Shown here piece after piece: positions 25,480-35,938 of a stretch of 64,000 nt of DNA. The number at the start of each line of letters is the position of its first letter. Positions within the stretch are counted from its first letter, which is position 1. The stretch is from assembly GCF_001482405.1 (NCBI RefSeq), contig NZ_LPXO01000005.1:124001-188000 (forward strand), in the 5' to 3' direction. Position numbers and translations under genes: made by a program. This stretch comes from Pseudoponticoccus marisrubri (GTDB taxonomy: Bacteria > Pseudomonadota > Alphaproteobacteria > Rhodobacterales > Rhodobacteraceae). The notes under the pieces are model-generated. The model saw nothing but the letters and a program-made list of their open reading frames with translations, ran no database searches and was not told the origin of the DNA.

Positions 25480-26568
25480 ATGGCATCGATCTACGACGTC
25501 GCACGGCGCGCGGGCGTATCGACGAAAACGGTCAGCCGTGTGCTGAACGGCGATGCCCCGGTGGCGCAGAAGACCCGCGACGCGGTCGAGCGCGCGATGG
25601 CCGAACTCGAGTACATCCCCTCCTTCGCGGCGCGGTCGATGAAGTCGCAGAAATCCGGCCTGATCGGTCTGATCACCGGCGCGATCAGCACCGCCGCCGA
25701 TGCGCCGGCCGATGCGGGCCTGCCCGAGATCCACATCGTGCAGGGCGCGCAGAACGTCTTCGAAACCTCCGGCAAGACCCTGCTGATCTCGGACACAGGC
25801 GGCAAGTCGGAGCGGGTGCCGCACCTGATCCGCACCTTTCGGCAGCACCGGGTCGAGGGGCTGCTCTACGTCGCGGATCACTACAAGCGGGTCGATCTGG
25901 ACCTGCCCGAGGGCGCGATGAAGGTCGTGCTGGTCAATTGCATCGACGCGCGCGGCACGCCCGCGGTGGTGCCGGATGACGAGAGCGGCCAGCTGGCGCT
26001 GACCCGCAGGGTCATCGCGGCCGGGCACCGGCGGATCGCCTACCTGACACTGGGCCGCGCGGTGCTGGCGACCGAGGCGCGCGTGGCGGGCTACAGGCAG
26101 GCTCTGGACGAGGCGGGGATCGCCTTCGATCCCGCGCTCGTCGCCGCCTCCGAGCTTTTCGGCACCAAGGGCGAGCACCAGATGATCTGGGACGCGCTGG
26201 ACCGTCTGCTGACGGGCGCCAACCCGCCCACCGCGATCTGTTGCGGCAATGACCGGCTGGCGATGGCGGTCTACGGCATCCTGCGCGACCGGGGTGTCAG
26301 CGTGCCCGACCAGATCTCGGTGGTGGGCTACGACGATCACAGGCTGGTCTCGGAGACGCTATATCCCGCGCTGACCACGGCCGAGCTGCCCTACAACGCC
26401 ATGGGGGCCCGCGCCGCGGACCTTTTGCTGAACATGATTGCACAGCCCGACAGCGAGACGCCGACGCAGCCGATCGCCGTCCGGGGGCAAGTCGTCGAGC
26501 GCGCGTCGCTGAAAGCGCCGCCGCTCGCCGGAACCGTCTACCAACTCAAAGGGAGGAGAGAACCTTGA
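25480..26568 (+). CDS. LacI-family transcriptional regulator
   Basis: 362 aa. Helix-turn-helix IYDVARRAGVSTKTVSRVLN, hinge YIPSFAARSMKS, then a periplasmic-binding-like effector domain (GLIGLITGAIS; CCGNDRLAMAVYG; SVVGYDDHRLV). GGGAGGAG precedes ATG 25480. Its stop overlaps the TTG start of the binding-protein gene, so regulator and importer are co-transcribed. Expected to repress its own operon and the divergent AKR through the tandem palindromes, released by the imported sugar or a breakdown product. Confidence 0.93.
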   Translation: MASIYDVARRAGVSTKTVSRVLNGDAPVAQKTRDAVERAMAELEYIPSFAARSMKSQKSGLIGLITGAISTAADAPADAGLPEIHIVQGAQNVFETSGKTLLISDTGGKSERVPHLIRTFRQHRVEGLLYVADHYKRVDLDLPEGAMKVVLVNCIDARGTPAVVPDDESGQLALTRRVIAAGHRRIAYLTLGRAVLATEARVAGYRQALDEAGIAFDPALVAASELFGTKGEHQMIWDALDRLLTGANPPTAICCGNDRLAMAVYGILRDRGVSVPDQISVVGYDDHRLVSETLYPALTTAELPYNAMGARAADLLLNMIAQPDSETPTQPIAVRGQVVERASLKAPPLAGTVYQLKGRREP

Positions 26569-27824
26569 AAAACCTGAGACATGCAACCGCGCTTGCCGCA
26601 ATCGCCTGTGCCGGAATGGCGCAGGCCCAGACCGAGCTGAGCCTGTGGTATCACGGCGCCGGCAGCGCCAATGCCGAAGAGGCGCTGGTCAACCAGGTTG
26701 TGGCGGATTTCAACGCCAGCCAGTCCGACTGGAAGGTGGTGCTCGAGACCTTCCCGCAGCTGGCCTACAATGACGCGGTCGGCGCCGCGGCGCTCGCGGA
26801 CGAGCTGCCCGACATCCTCGACGTCGACGGGCCGGTGATGCCGAACTGGGCCTGGGCCGGCTACATGCAGCCGCTGGGCATCGACGAGGCCAAGCTGGAG
26901 GGCTTCCTGCCGGGCACAATCGGGCGCTGGAACGGCGAGATCTACTCGGTGGGTCTCTGGGATGCCGCGGTGGCGATGATGGCGCGTCGCTCGGTGCTGG
27001 AGGAAAACGGCATCCGCATCCCCACGCTGGAAGAGCCCTGGACGCGCGAGGAATTCGACGGCGTGCTGCAGACGCTGAAGGATACCGGCGAGTTCGACTA
27101 TCCGCTGGATCTGGGCATGGCGTGGAAGGGCGAATGGTATCCCTACGCCTTCTCGCCCTTCCTGCAGAGCTTTGGCGGCGACATCGTGGATCGCGACGGC
27201 TACCAGACCGCCGAGGGCGTGCTGAACGGCGACGCGGCGATCGAGTTCGGCGAATGGTGGCAGGGCCTGTTCGAGAACGACATGGCGCCGGGCACCAGCC
27301 AGGATGCGGCCGACCGTGAAACCGGGTTCCTTGAAGGCAAGTACGCCCTGTCGTGGAACGGCAACTGGGCCGCGCTGCCGGTGGTCGAGAAATTCGGCGA
27401 TGACGCGCTGTTCCTGCCGGCCCCCGATTTCGGCGAAGGCCCGGTGATCGGCGGCGCCTCGTGGCAATTCGGCATCGCCAAGACCTCGGAACATCCCGAG
27501 GGCGCCCGCGCCTTCATCGAGTTCGCGATTCAGCCAAAATACCTCTCGGCCTTCTCGGACGGGACCGGGCTGATCCCCTCGACCGCGGATGCCGCGGCGG
27601 ACACGGCCAACTACAACGCGGGCGGCGCGCTGGAAGTGTTCTACGAGCTGTCGGAGAACCAGGCCAAGCTGCGCCCGGTGACCCCGGGCTACATCGTGCA
27701 GGCCAAGGTGTTCGAGAAGGCGCTGGCCGACATCGCCAACGGCGCCGACGTGATCGACACGCTGGACGCGGCGGTCGACGAGATCAACGAGGATATCGAG
27801 AACAACCAGGGCTACGGCCACTGA
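26565..27824 (+). CDS. CUT1 ABC transporter substrate-binding protein (TTG start)
   Basis: 419 aa with a signal peptide (MKNLRHATALAAIACAGMAQA before QTELS). Starts at TTG 26565, which overlaps the LacI stop as TTGA; GGGAGGAG at 26551-26558 fixes this start, and no ATG is near. The rest is a family 1 sugar-binding protein (LSLWYHGAG; DVDGPVMPNWAWAGY; GKYALSWNGNWAALP). First structural gene of an importer whose operon also carries a GH32-like hydrolase, which suggests an oligosaccharide or fructoside ligand. Confidence 0.92.
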   Translation: MKNLRHATALAAIACAGMAQAQTELSLWYHGAGSANAEEALVNQVVADFNASQSDWKVVLETFPQLAYNDAVGAAALADELPDILDVDGPVMPNWAWAGYMQPLGIDEAKLEGFLPGTIGRWNGEIYSVGLWDAAVAMMARRSVLEENGIRIPTLEEPWTREEFDGVLQTLKDTGEFDYPLDLGMAWKGEWYPYAFSPFLQSFGGDIVDRDGYQTAEGVLNGDAAIEFGEWWQGLFENDMAPGTSQDAADRETGFLEGKYALSWNGNWAALPVVEKFGDDALFLPAPDFGEGPVIGGASWQFGIAKTSEHPEGARAFIEFAIQPKYLSAFSDGTGLIPSTADAAADTANYNAGGALEVFYELSENQAKLRPVTPGYIVQAKVFEKALADIANGADVIDTLDAAVDEINEDIENNQGYGH

Positions 27825-27846
27825 TCCCGGGTTCCTGACCGTTCCC

Positions 27847-27871
27847 GGCGCGGCGGCCCGTCCGCCGCGCC
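27847..27871 (+). other. GC hairpin between binding-protein and permease genes
   Basis: GGCGCGGCGG (27847-27856) and CCGCCGCGCC (27862-27871) make a perfect 10-bp stem with loop CCCGT, 22 nt after the binding-protein stop. Likely an mRNA stabiliser or partial terminator giving excess binding protein. Confidence 0.65.
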
Positions 27872-27901
27872 CACCACTCCAGCATCGTAGGGGAGGGGAC
27901 C

Positions 27902-28972
27902 ATGGCGTCCAAACTGACCCGAGCGAACCGTGCCGGCTGGCTGATGGCGTTTCCGGGCGTGGCCCTGATGACCCTGTTCATCATCGTGCCCTTCTTCCTG
28001 GCCTTCGCCTATTCCCTGACCAACCAGCGGCTCGCCTCACCAAATGCCGCCGAATACGTGGGTTTCAAGAACTACTCCGACCTGCTCGGGGTCGCGGTCT
28101 TCACCTTGGAGCCCGAGCGCGACGACAGCGGCGCCGTGATCCGCGACGAGGATGGCGAGATCGAGTATCCCCGGCTGCGCGGCTTCACCCGCAACAACCC
28201 GGACTATCCCAATCTTGCCGGCAAGCGGGAATGGTTCTCCTGGCAATCGGGCGAGAACCGCACCGTCGTGCTGGCCTCGGACGTGGTCTTCATGAAGGCG
28301 CTGGTGAACACCTTCACCTTCGTGCTCTTCGTGGCGCCGATCCAGGCCGGGCTGGCGCTGTGCCTGGCGCTGCTCATCAACCAGAAACTGCGCGGGATCA
28401 ATATCTTCCGGACGATCTACTTCATGCCTGTGGTGGTCTCGATCGTGGTCGTCTCGCTTCTGTGGCAGTTCATCTATTCGCCCGGCGAGGGGCTGTTGAA
28501 CAATGTCTTGGGCTGGCTGACCTTCGGCGCCTTCGAGGGCATCGACTGGCTGGGGCGCACCGATACCGCGCTGCCCTCGATCATGGCGATGTCGATCTGG
28601 CAGGGGGTCGGGTTTCACATGGTGATCTGGCTGGCCGGGCTGCAGAACATCTCGCCCACGCTCTACGAGGCCGGCGAGATCGAGGGCGCCGGCAAGTGGC
28701 AGACCTTCCGCTACATCACGTGGCCGGGGCTGCGGAACACCGCGGTGCTGATCCTGATCGTCATCACCATGCAGGCCTTTGCGCTCTTTGCCCAGATCGA
28801 CGTGATGACCCAGGGCGGGCCGCTGGACAGCACGCAGGTGCTGGTCTTCCAGGCCGTCGAACGCGGCTATGGCAAGCAGGACATCTCCGGCGGGTCGACC
28901 ATCAGCGCGATCCTCTTCGTGATCGTGCTCACCATCTCGCTGATCCAGCGCTACCTGACGAGGGAGAGATAA
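27902..28972 (+). CDS. CUT1 ABC transporter permease (UgpA/MalF-type)
   Basis: 356 aa, TM1 at about 14-36. A soluble insertion of about 70 residues after TM1 (ERDDSGAVIRDEDGEIEYPR) lies on the periplasmic side. The contact loop is TLYEAGEIEGAGKWQTFR. GGGGAGGGG precedes ATG 27902. It is followed two bases later by its partner permease. Together they form the channel of the LacI-controlled importer. Confidence 0.92.
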   Translation: MASKLTRANRAGWLMAFPGVALMTLFIIVPFFLAFAYSLTNQRLASPNAAEYVGFKNYSDLLGVAVFTLEPERDDSGAVIRDEDGEIEYPRLRGFTRNNPDYPNLAGKREWFSWQSGENRTVVLASDVVFMKALVNTFTFVLFVAPIQAGLALCLALLINQKLRGINIFRTIYFMPVVVSIVVVSLLWQFIYSPGEGLLNNVLGWLTFGAFEGIDWLGRTDTALPSIMAMSIWQGVGFHMVIWLAGLQNISPTLYEAGEIEGAGKWQTFRYITWPGLRNTAVLILIVITMQAFALFAQIDVMTQGGPLDSTQVLVFQAVERGYGKQDISGGSTISAILFVIVLTISLIQRYLTRER

Positions 28973-28973
28973 C

Positions 28974-29855
28974 ATGGCCGCCGTCAAAGCCGACAATCAC
29001 GGGATGCGCCTTGCATCGCGCTATGCCGTCCTGATCCTTGTCGCGATCATCTTCGTCTTCCCGCTGCTGTTCATGGTGATGTCCTCGCTGAAACCCTCGG
29101 CGCAGCTGCTGCTGGACACCAAGAGCCTGCGTGCCTTCCTGCCCGTGGGGGACCTGTCCTTCCAGAACTACACCGACGCCTTCGCCCGCGCGCCGATCGG
29201 GGTGTTCGTGTTCAACTCGGTGCTGGTCACCGGCATCACAGTGCTGCTCTGCCTCTTCGTCTGCTCGCTGGCGGCCTTTGCCTTCGTCTTCATCGACTGG
29301 GGCGGCAAGGCGGTGATCTTCTCGGTCCTGCTGGCGACGCTGATCATCCCCTACGAGACGATCTTCATCCCGCTGTTGCTGATGGTGTCGCAGCTGCCGT
29401 GGATCGGCGCGGACGGGTTCGAGCTGGGCTGGCTGAACACCTACCGGGTGCAGATCGCGCCCTTCATCGCGGATGCGCTGTCCATCTTCCTCTTCGTGCA
29501 GTTCTTCAAGGACCTGCCGAAGGAGCTGATCGAGGCCAGCCGGGTCGAGGGCGCCTCGTGGTGGTCGATCTACCGCCGGGTGGTCATGCCGCTCTCGGGC
29601 CCGGTCATCGCCACGGCCGCGATCCTCAAGTTCCTGTTCATGTACAACCAGTACCTCTGGCCGCTGATGGTGGTGCAGGAAGAGGCGATCCGCCCGGTCA
29701 TGGTGGGGCTTGGCTACTTCACCGACCAGCTCAACGTGCCCTGGGGCGAGGTCATGGCCTACCTGACCATCATCACGGTCCCGGTCCTGGGCTTCTACCT
29801 CTCGCTGCAGCGTGTCTTCATTTCTTCGGTCGCCTCAACGGGCGTGAAAGGATAA
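28974..29855 (+). CDS. CUT1 ABC transporter permease (UgpE/MalG-type)
   Basis: 293 aa, six TM segments. The contact loop is KELIEASRVEGASWWSIYR and the C-terminus ends SVASTGVKG, the usual MalG/UgpE-type ending. It begins right after the preceding permease stop and is followed by the hydrolase gene at 29861. No anomaly apart from FVFIDWGGK in place of the more common FRG-type cytoplasmic turn. Confidence 0.92.
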   Translation: MAAVKADNHGMRLASRYAVLILVAIIFVFPLLFMVMSSLKPSAQLLLDTKSLRAFLPVGDLSFQNYTDAFARAPIGVFVFNSVLVTGITVLLCLFVCSLAAFAFVFIDWGGKAVIFSVLLATLIIPYETIFIPLLLMVSQLPWIGADGFELGWLNTYRVQIAPFIADALSIFLFVQFFKDLPKELIEASRVEGASWWSIYRRVVMPLSGPVIATAAILKFLFMYNQYLWPLMVVQEEAIRPVMVGLGYFTDQLNVPWGEVMAYLTIITVPVLGFYLSLQRVFISSVASTGVKG

Positions 29856-29860
29856 TCGCG

Positions 29861-30853
29861 ATGGTCATCGCACTCGAAAACCACTGGATCTGGGACAGCT
29901 GGTACGCCCATGACGGGCAGCGCTGGCACGCCTGGTTCCTGCAGGCGCCCAAATCGCTTGGCGACCCGGAACTGCGCCACTTCAATGTCAGCCAGGGCCA
30001 TGCCGTCTCGGACGACCTCGTCACCTGGGAGCATCTGGGCGTCGGGCTGGCACCGGCGGAGGGGCCGGCCTGGGACGACTACACCACCTGGACAGGCTCG
30101 GTGGTGCAGGATGATGACGGGCTGTGGCACCTGTTCTACACCGGCACCAGCCGCGCCGATGAGGGGATGGTGCAGCGCATCGGCCATGCGACCTCGACCG
30201 ACATGCACAACTGGGATCGGGTCGGCGACGGCTTCTGCCTCGATATCGAGGGCCCCGCGGCCGAGGCCTATGAAAAGGACTTCATGACCGGTTTCTGGCA
30301 CGACCGGGCGATGCGCGACCCCTGGGTGATGCGCGACCCCGAGGGTGACGGCTGGCTGATGTATTTCACCGCCCGCGCCTCGGGCATCGCCGAGGCCAAT
30401 GCCGGGGGTGCTATCGGCTTTGCCACCTCGCCCGACCTGCAAACCTGGACGCTGCAGCCGCCGGTCTTCGTCGGTGGTTATGGCCAGCTGGAGGTGCCGC
30501 AGGTCTTCGAGGCCGGCGGGCGCTGGTACTGCCTGTTCTGCACGGCCGCGCAGCATTTCTCCAAGGCGCAGGCCGAGGGCACCGAGGGCGGGCCGGTCAC
30601 CGGTTCGCATTACCTGGTCGGGGACAGCCCGCGCGGGCCATGGTCCATCGCGCCGGGCTTTCTGGATGGCGCGCTGCCCTGCCGCCGCTATGCCTCGCGC
30701 ATCCTGTCCACCGATGACGGGCTGGTCATCATGGGCTTTGCCGATCACCCGGACGGCACCGGTTTCCAGGGCCTTGTCATGGACCCCGAACCGGTGATCG
30801 TCGACGCCGAAGGCCACCTGCACGTGGCCCCCACACGACAAGCAGCGGAGTGA
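29861..30853 (+). CDS. GH32-like glycoside hydrolase, cytoplasmic
   Basis: 330 aa five-bladed propeller of the GH32/GH68/GH43 clan. The presumed nucleophile is the Asp of ENHWIWDSWY, the RDP motif is MRDPWV, and the acid/base Glu is in QLEVPQVFE, the order found in invertase/levanase-type enzymes. No signal peptide, so it acts on an imported substrate. It is shorter than GH32 enzymes with a C-terminal beta-sandwich (usually 450 or more). AAGGA precedes ATG 29861. Placed between permease and ATPase genes, it probably cleaves a fructoside or other small glycoside after import. Confidence 0.8.
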   Translation: MVIALENHWIWDSWYAHDGQRWHAWFLQAPKSLGDPELRHFNVSQGHAVSDDLVTWEHLGVGLAPAEGPAWDDYTTWTGSVVQDDDGLWHLFYTGTSRADEGMVQRIGHATSTDMHNWDRVGDGFCLDIEGPAAEAYEKDFMTGFWHDRAMRDPWVMRDPEGDGWLMYFTARASGIAEANAGGAIGFATSPDLQTWTLQPPVFVGGYGQLEVPQVFEAGGRWYCLFCTAAQHFSKAQAEGTEGGPVTGSHYLVGDSPRGPWSIAPGFLDGALPCRRYASRILSTDDGLVIMGFADHPDGTGFQGLVMDPEPVIVDAEGHLHVAPTRQAAE

Positions 30854-30859
30854 GAGACG

Positions 30860-31956
<1,097 letters not shown>

Positions 31957-31960
<4 letters not shown>

Positions 31961-32982
31961 CGGACAAACCATTGATGATCCTGGATCAGCACTTCCGCCA
32001 GCTGGAAGAGCTGTTCCGCCCCGAAACCTTCGACGCGCTGTCCGACATTTGCCGGATCGAAGGTGGCCGCAACTGGCCGATGGACCCCGCGCGCGTCGAT
32101 GACCTGATCGAGGAGGCGGCCTTTCATGTGGCTGCCTTCCCCAGGCTTTCGGCCGCGCAGATCGGCCGGGCCGGGAATCTGCGCGCGGTGATGGAGGTCG
32201 CCGGCGCGATCAACGAGGGCCTCGCCTATGATGCCTGTTTCGACAAGGGCATCGAGGTGCTGTCCTGCGCCCCTGGCTTCCGCCAGTCGGTGGCCGAGAT
32301 GACGCTGGCCATGGCACTGGCCGGCGGCCGCGGGCTGGTGCGCGAGCACGAGGCCTTCCGCACAGGGTCCGAGCATTGGCTGGACGACCGCCCAGAGACC
32401 GACTTCACGCTGTTCGGTGCGACGGTCGGCTATATCGGCTTCGGCCAGATCGCGCGGGAATGCACCCGCCTGATGGCGCCTTTCGCGCCGGAAGTGCTGG
32501 CCTTCGATCCGTTCCTGAAAGATGCCGGGCCGGGGGTCGCGCTTTGCGATCTCGAAACACTGGTCAGGCGTTCCCGCGTCGTCGTGATGGCCGCGGTGCC
32601 CTCGGAAGAGACCCGCAACTTGTTGAATGCCGAGCTGATCGCGCAACTGCCGAAGGGCGCGCTGGTCGTCGTCATCAGCCGCGCCTGGTGCGTGGATTTC
32701 CCGGCGCTGGTCGCCGCCGCCGAGGCCGGCCACATCACGCTGGCCACCGATGTCTTCCCGACCGAGCCGCTGCGTCTCGACGACCCCCTGCGCCGCGCGC
32801 CGAATGTCATCCTGTCACCGCACCGCGCCGCCGCCGTGCCCGGCGGGCGGCAGTTGATCGGCGACATGATCCTGCATGACGTGCAGGCCATCCTTGACGG
32901 GCGCCCTGATAGGCAGATGAAACCGGCGAACCGGGACCAGGTGGCCAGCCTCGTCGCTGCGCAGAAGGGCATCCAGTCATGA
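31957..32982 (+). CDS. D-isomer-specific 2-hydroxyacid dehydrogenase family protein
   Basis: 341 aa. Nucleotide-binding GYIGFGQIA near residue 155, the substrate Arg in VVISRAWCVDF, a Glu in FPTEPLRLDDPL and the active His in LSPHRAA. FGRQ-like FRQSVAEMTLAMAL is the usual dehydrogenase block. ATGA overlap with the ATPase stop. Likely reduces or oxidises a 2-keto acid from sugar breakdown. The cysteine in SRAWCVDF is an unusual neighbour of the active Arg. Confidence 0.87.
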
Positions 32983-33929
32983 CCGCATTCCGCTGGGGCA
33001 TCCTTGCCACCGGGAACATCGCGGGGTCGATGGCCGCCGCGCTGCGCCATGTGCCGGAGGCCGAACTGCTCGCCGTCGCTTCGCGCAGCCAGGCCTCGGC
33101 AGACCGGTTCGCCAGCACATGGGAGGTGCCGCGCGCCTACCCCTCTCACGCGGCGCTTTTGGCCGACCCCGATATCGACATCGTCTATGTCGCCACGCCC
33201 AATGCGGCGCACAAGCAGAACATCCTCGACGCGCTGGCGGCGGGCAAGCATGTTCTCTGCGAAAAGCCCCTGACAACCTCGGCCGCCGACACGCAGGACT
33301 GTATCGAGGCGGCCCGCGCCGCAGGCCTCTTCCTGATGGAGGCGATGTGGACCGCCTTCTTCCCGGCGATGCGGCGGGCGCAGGCGCTGATCGGCGAAGG
33401 CGCCATCGGCACGCCCCGTCACCTGTCGGCGCAATTTGTCAGCGCGCGCGACCCGCAGCACTTTCCCAACTTGTTCGACCCGGCGCTTGGCGGCGGCGCG
33501 ACGCTGGATCTTGGCGTCTACCCCTTCACCGTCGCGCAGCTTCTGGCCGGGCCGATCGCCAGCAGCCGGGCCGAGATCGTCACGGGCCCGACGGGCGTCG
33601 ATGAAATGGTCGTGGTCGCCGCGCGGCACGAGGGCGATGCCGTCTCGCAGCTCTCCTTCGGGTTTCGGGCGGAAATGCCCGTCTCGGTTCTGGTCACGGG
33701 CGATGCGGGCACGCTGGCCATCCCGCAGGATTTCCACTGCCCGGACCGGCTGGTCCTGACCGGGGGCGGGTCGCCGGAAGAGATCCATCTGCCTTACATC
33801 GGCAACGGCTACGCCCACGAAGCGATGCATGTGCAGGACTGCCTGCGTGCCGGCCGGACGCAAAGCGACATCGTCCCGCAGGCGATGAGCCTGTCCTCGG
33901 CGCGCTTGCTGGAGGCCTTGGTCCCCTGA
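32979..33929 (+). CDS. Gfo/Idh/MocA-family oxidoreductase
   Basis: 316 aa. N-terminal Rossmann fold GILATGNIAGSMAAAL, then VYVATPNAAHKQN and HVLCEKPLTTS with the family EKP Lys; the C-terminal alpha/beta domain has GGGATLDLGVYP in place of the canonical GGGxxxDxGxH, with Tyr-Pro instead of His, as in dihydrodiol or xylose dehydrogenase-like members. ATGA overlap with the previous gene. Last gene of the operon; probably a sugar or 1,5-anhydro-sugar dehydrogenase. Confidence 0.9.
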   Translation: MTAFRWGILATGNIAGSMAAALRHVPEAELLAVASRSQASADRFASTWEVPRAYPSHAALLADPDIDIVYVATPNAAHKQNILDALAAGKHVLCEKPLTTSAADTQDCIEAARAAGLFLMEAMWTAFFPAMRRAQALIGEGAIGTPRHLSAQFVSARDPQHFPNLFDPALGGGATLDLGVYPFTVAQLLAGPIASSRAEIVTGPTGVDEMVVVAARHEGDAVSQLSFGFRAEMPVSVLVTGDAGTLAIPQDFHCPDRLVLTGGGSPEEIHLPYIGNGYAHEAMHVQDCLRAGRTQSDIVPQAMSLSSARLLEALVP

Positions 33930-33940
33930 GATGGGCCCTG

Positions 33941-33960
33941 CGGACCGGCGCGCCGGTCCG
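33941..33960 (+). terminator. Perfect 20-bp palindrome after the operon
   Basis: CGGACCGGCGCGCCGGTCCG lies 11 nt after the stop of the Gfo/Idh/MocA gene and can fold into a tight GC stem. There is no U run behind it, so it is either a Rho-assisted terminator or an operator of the carrier gene at 34037. Confidence 0.4.
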
Positions 33961-34036
33961 AAGCGATCCGGTTTCTGTCCGGGGCAAAACCGCCTAGGCT
34001 CGGTCGGCAGTCAGGATCGGGCAGGGGCACGGATGC

Positions 34037-35818
34037 ATGGCGGGATTGCTCGAACTCTTCGAGACATATGATGCGGCGATCTCGCTGGCATTGCTGGTTG
34101 CGCTGTTCGGGATCTTCCTTCTGGAACGCTACCCGCCCGAGGTGCCCGCCGCGGGCCTCGCCGCGATCTTCGTCGCGCTGGAGTTCGTCAGCACCGAGGA
34201 GCTGCTGTCGGTCTTCTCCAACCCGGCGCCGCTGACGATCGGGGCGATGTTCGTGCTGTCGGGGGCGCTGGTGCGAACCGGCGTGCTCGAGGCGCTCTCG
34301 GACCGGGTGGTGGCGCATGCCAAGGAACGACCGGTCCTCGCCCTGGGCCTGGTGCTCTGCGCGACGCTCGTTGCCTCGGGCTTCGTCAACAACACGGCCG
34401 TCGTGCTGGTGCTGATCCCGGTTATCCTGCGGCTGGCCTCGGCCATGGGCACCGCGCCGACCCGCCTGCTGATGCCGCTCTCCTATGTCGCGATCCTGGG
34501 CGGGTCCTGCACGCTGATCGGCACCTCGACCAACCTGCTGGTGGACGGCGTGGCGCGGGAACAGGGGCTCGCGCCGTTCAGCATCTTCGAGATCACGCCG
34601 GTCGGGCTGATGGTGGCGGTGGCGGGCGGTGCCACGCTGGCGCTTCTAGGCCGATGGTTTTTGCCCGCGCGCGGGGCACAGGCGCCCGAGGGCATGACCG
34701 GCACGATGGCCTTCCTGTCCGAGGCCGAGATCACCGGGGACACGCATGTCGGCAAGACGCTGGAGGAGGCCGCCTCGTTCGGGCGCAGCCAGGTCAGCGT
34801 GATCGCGGTGCGGCGCGGCAACAAGACCCTGCGCGGCCCCTTGGCCGAGCTGGAGCTGGAAGAGGGCGATCGGGTCATCTTCAGCGCGCCGACCTCCGAG
34901 CTTCTGACCATGCACGAGGATGACGGTCTCCGGGTGGGCCTCGGCGGTCGGCAGCTGCCCAAGGAGGATCTTGTCACGGTCGAGGTCGTGGTCTCGCCGC
35001 GGAAGTCCAATATCGGGCGGCCGCTCAGCCGCATGGGGTTGGGGCGCCGCTACGGCGTGCGGGTGCTGGGCGCGCGTCGCCACGGCCAGGGCCTGGGCAG
35101 CGAGCTGGGCGCGCTCCGCCTGCGCCCGGCCGACAAGCTGCTGCTCGAGGGGCCGGGCAACGCCTTCCAGGCGCTCGAGGACGAGGCGCAGCTCGTCTCT
35201 GTCAGCCGCCCCACGGGCCGCGCCTACCGGCGCCGGCGCGCACCCTTGGCGCTGGCCGCGCTGGCCGGTGTGGTGGGGCTTGCAGCGCTCGGGATCTCCG
35301 AGATCGCCACGCTCTCCATCCTCGCCGTGGCGGCGATCCTCGTCTCGCGCTGCATCGATTCCGACGAGGCCTGGAGCCTTGTCGACGGCTCGATCCTCGT
35401 GCTGATCTTCGCGATGCTCGTCGTTGGCTTGGGATTGCAGAACACTGGCGCCGTCGCGATTCTGGTGGACGCGGTGGCGCCCACTATCGCGGGGTTTCCG
35501 CCGTTCCTTGCCCTGTTGACGGTCTACCTGCTGGCCTCGGTCCTGACCGAGACGGTCACCAACAATGCCGTGGCGATCATCTACACGCCGATCGCCATCG
35601 GGCTTGCCGACAGCACCGGGATGGATCCCCGGGCGCTGACCATGGCAGTGATGTTCGGCGCCTCGGCCAGCTTCGCGACCCCGATCGGCTACCAGACGAA
35701 CACGTTGATCTATGGCGCCGGCAATTACCGTTTCGCCGATTTCCTGCGGATCGGGGTGCCGATGAACCTTGTCTGCGGGCTCGTGGCCTGCGCCGGGATC
35801 TGGTGGCTTTATGGCTGA
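34037..35818 (+). CDS. SLC13-type (DASS) anion permease with two RCK_C domains
   Basis: 593 aa. Two membrane halves (about residues 1-210 and 400-593) flank a cytoplasmic block with two TrkA-C-like domains, GKTLEEAASFGRSQVSVIAV and VVSPRKSNIGRPLSRMGL. The SNT-like signatures of the family appear as FVNNTAVV and GTSTNLLVDG in the first half, and TETVTNNAVAI with GYQTNTLIYG in the second. Members carry sulfate, dicarboxylates or tellurite-like anions; bacterial versions with RCK_C domains are often sulfate or cysteine related. It stands alone; next is a tartrate-type dehydrogenase. Confidence 0.88.
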   Translation: MAGLLELFETYDAAISLALLVALFGIFLLERYPPEVPAAGLAAIFVALEFVSTEELLSVFSNPAPLTIGAMFVLSGALVRTGVLEALSDRVVAHAKERPVLALGLVLCATLVASGFVNNTAVVLVLIPVILRLASAMGTAPTRLLMPLSYVAILGGSCTLIGTSTNLLVDGVAREQGLAPFSIFEITPVGLMVAVAGGATLALLGRWFLPARGAQAPEGMTGTMAFLSEAEITGDTHVGKTLEEAASFGRSQVSVIAVRRGNKTLRGPLAELELEEGDRVIFSAPTSELLTMHEDDGLRVGLGGRQLPKEDLVTVEVVVSPRKSNIGRPLSRMGLGRRYGVRVLGARRHGQGLGSELGALRLRPADKLLLEGPGNAFQALEDEAQLVSVSRPTGRAYRRRRAPLALAALAGVVGLAALGISEIATLSILAVAAILVSRCIDSDEAWSLVDGSILVLIFAMLVVGLGLQNTGAVAILVDAVAPTIAGFPPFLALLTVYLLASVLTETVTNNAVAIIYTPIAIGLADSTGMDPRALTMAVMFGASASFATPIGYQTNTLIYGAGNYRFADFLRIGVPMNLVCGLVACAGIWWLYG

Positions 35819-35938
35819 CACGGCCCTCGCCCCTTTGGTGCGAAGGTGCATATGGTCCGGGAAAAGGCGAGATGCCCGACAGCACGCGATCAGGCGCGGG
35901 CCCGAACGGGGACCGCGCGTTCACGAGGAGGAGACAGC

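Noticed and set aside
33941-33960. Palindrome as a recombination or attachment site
   Set aside because: No integrase or second copy is present; a terminator or operator is the simpler reading.
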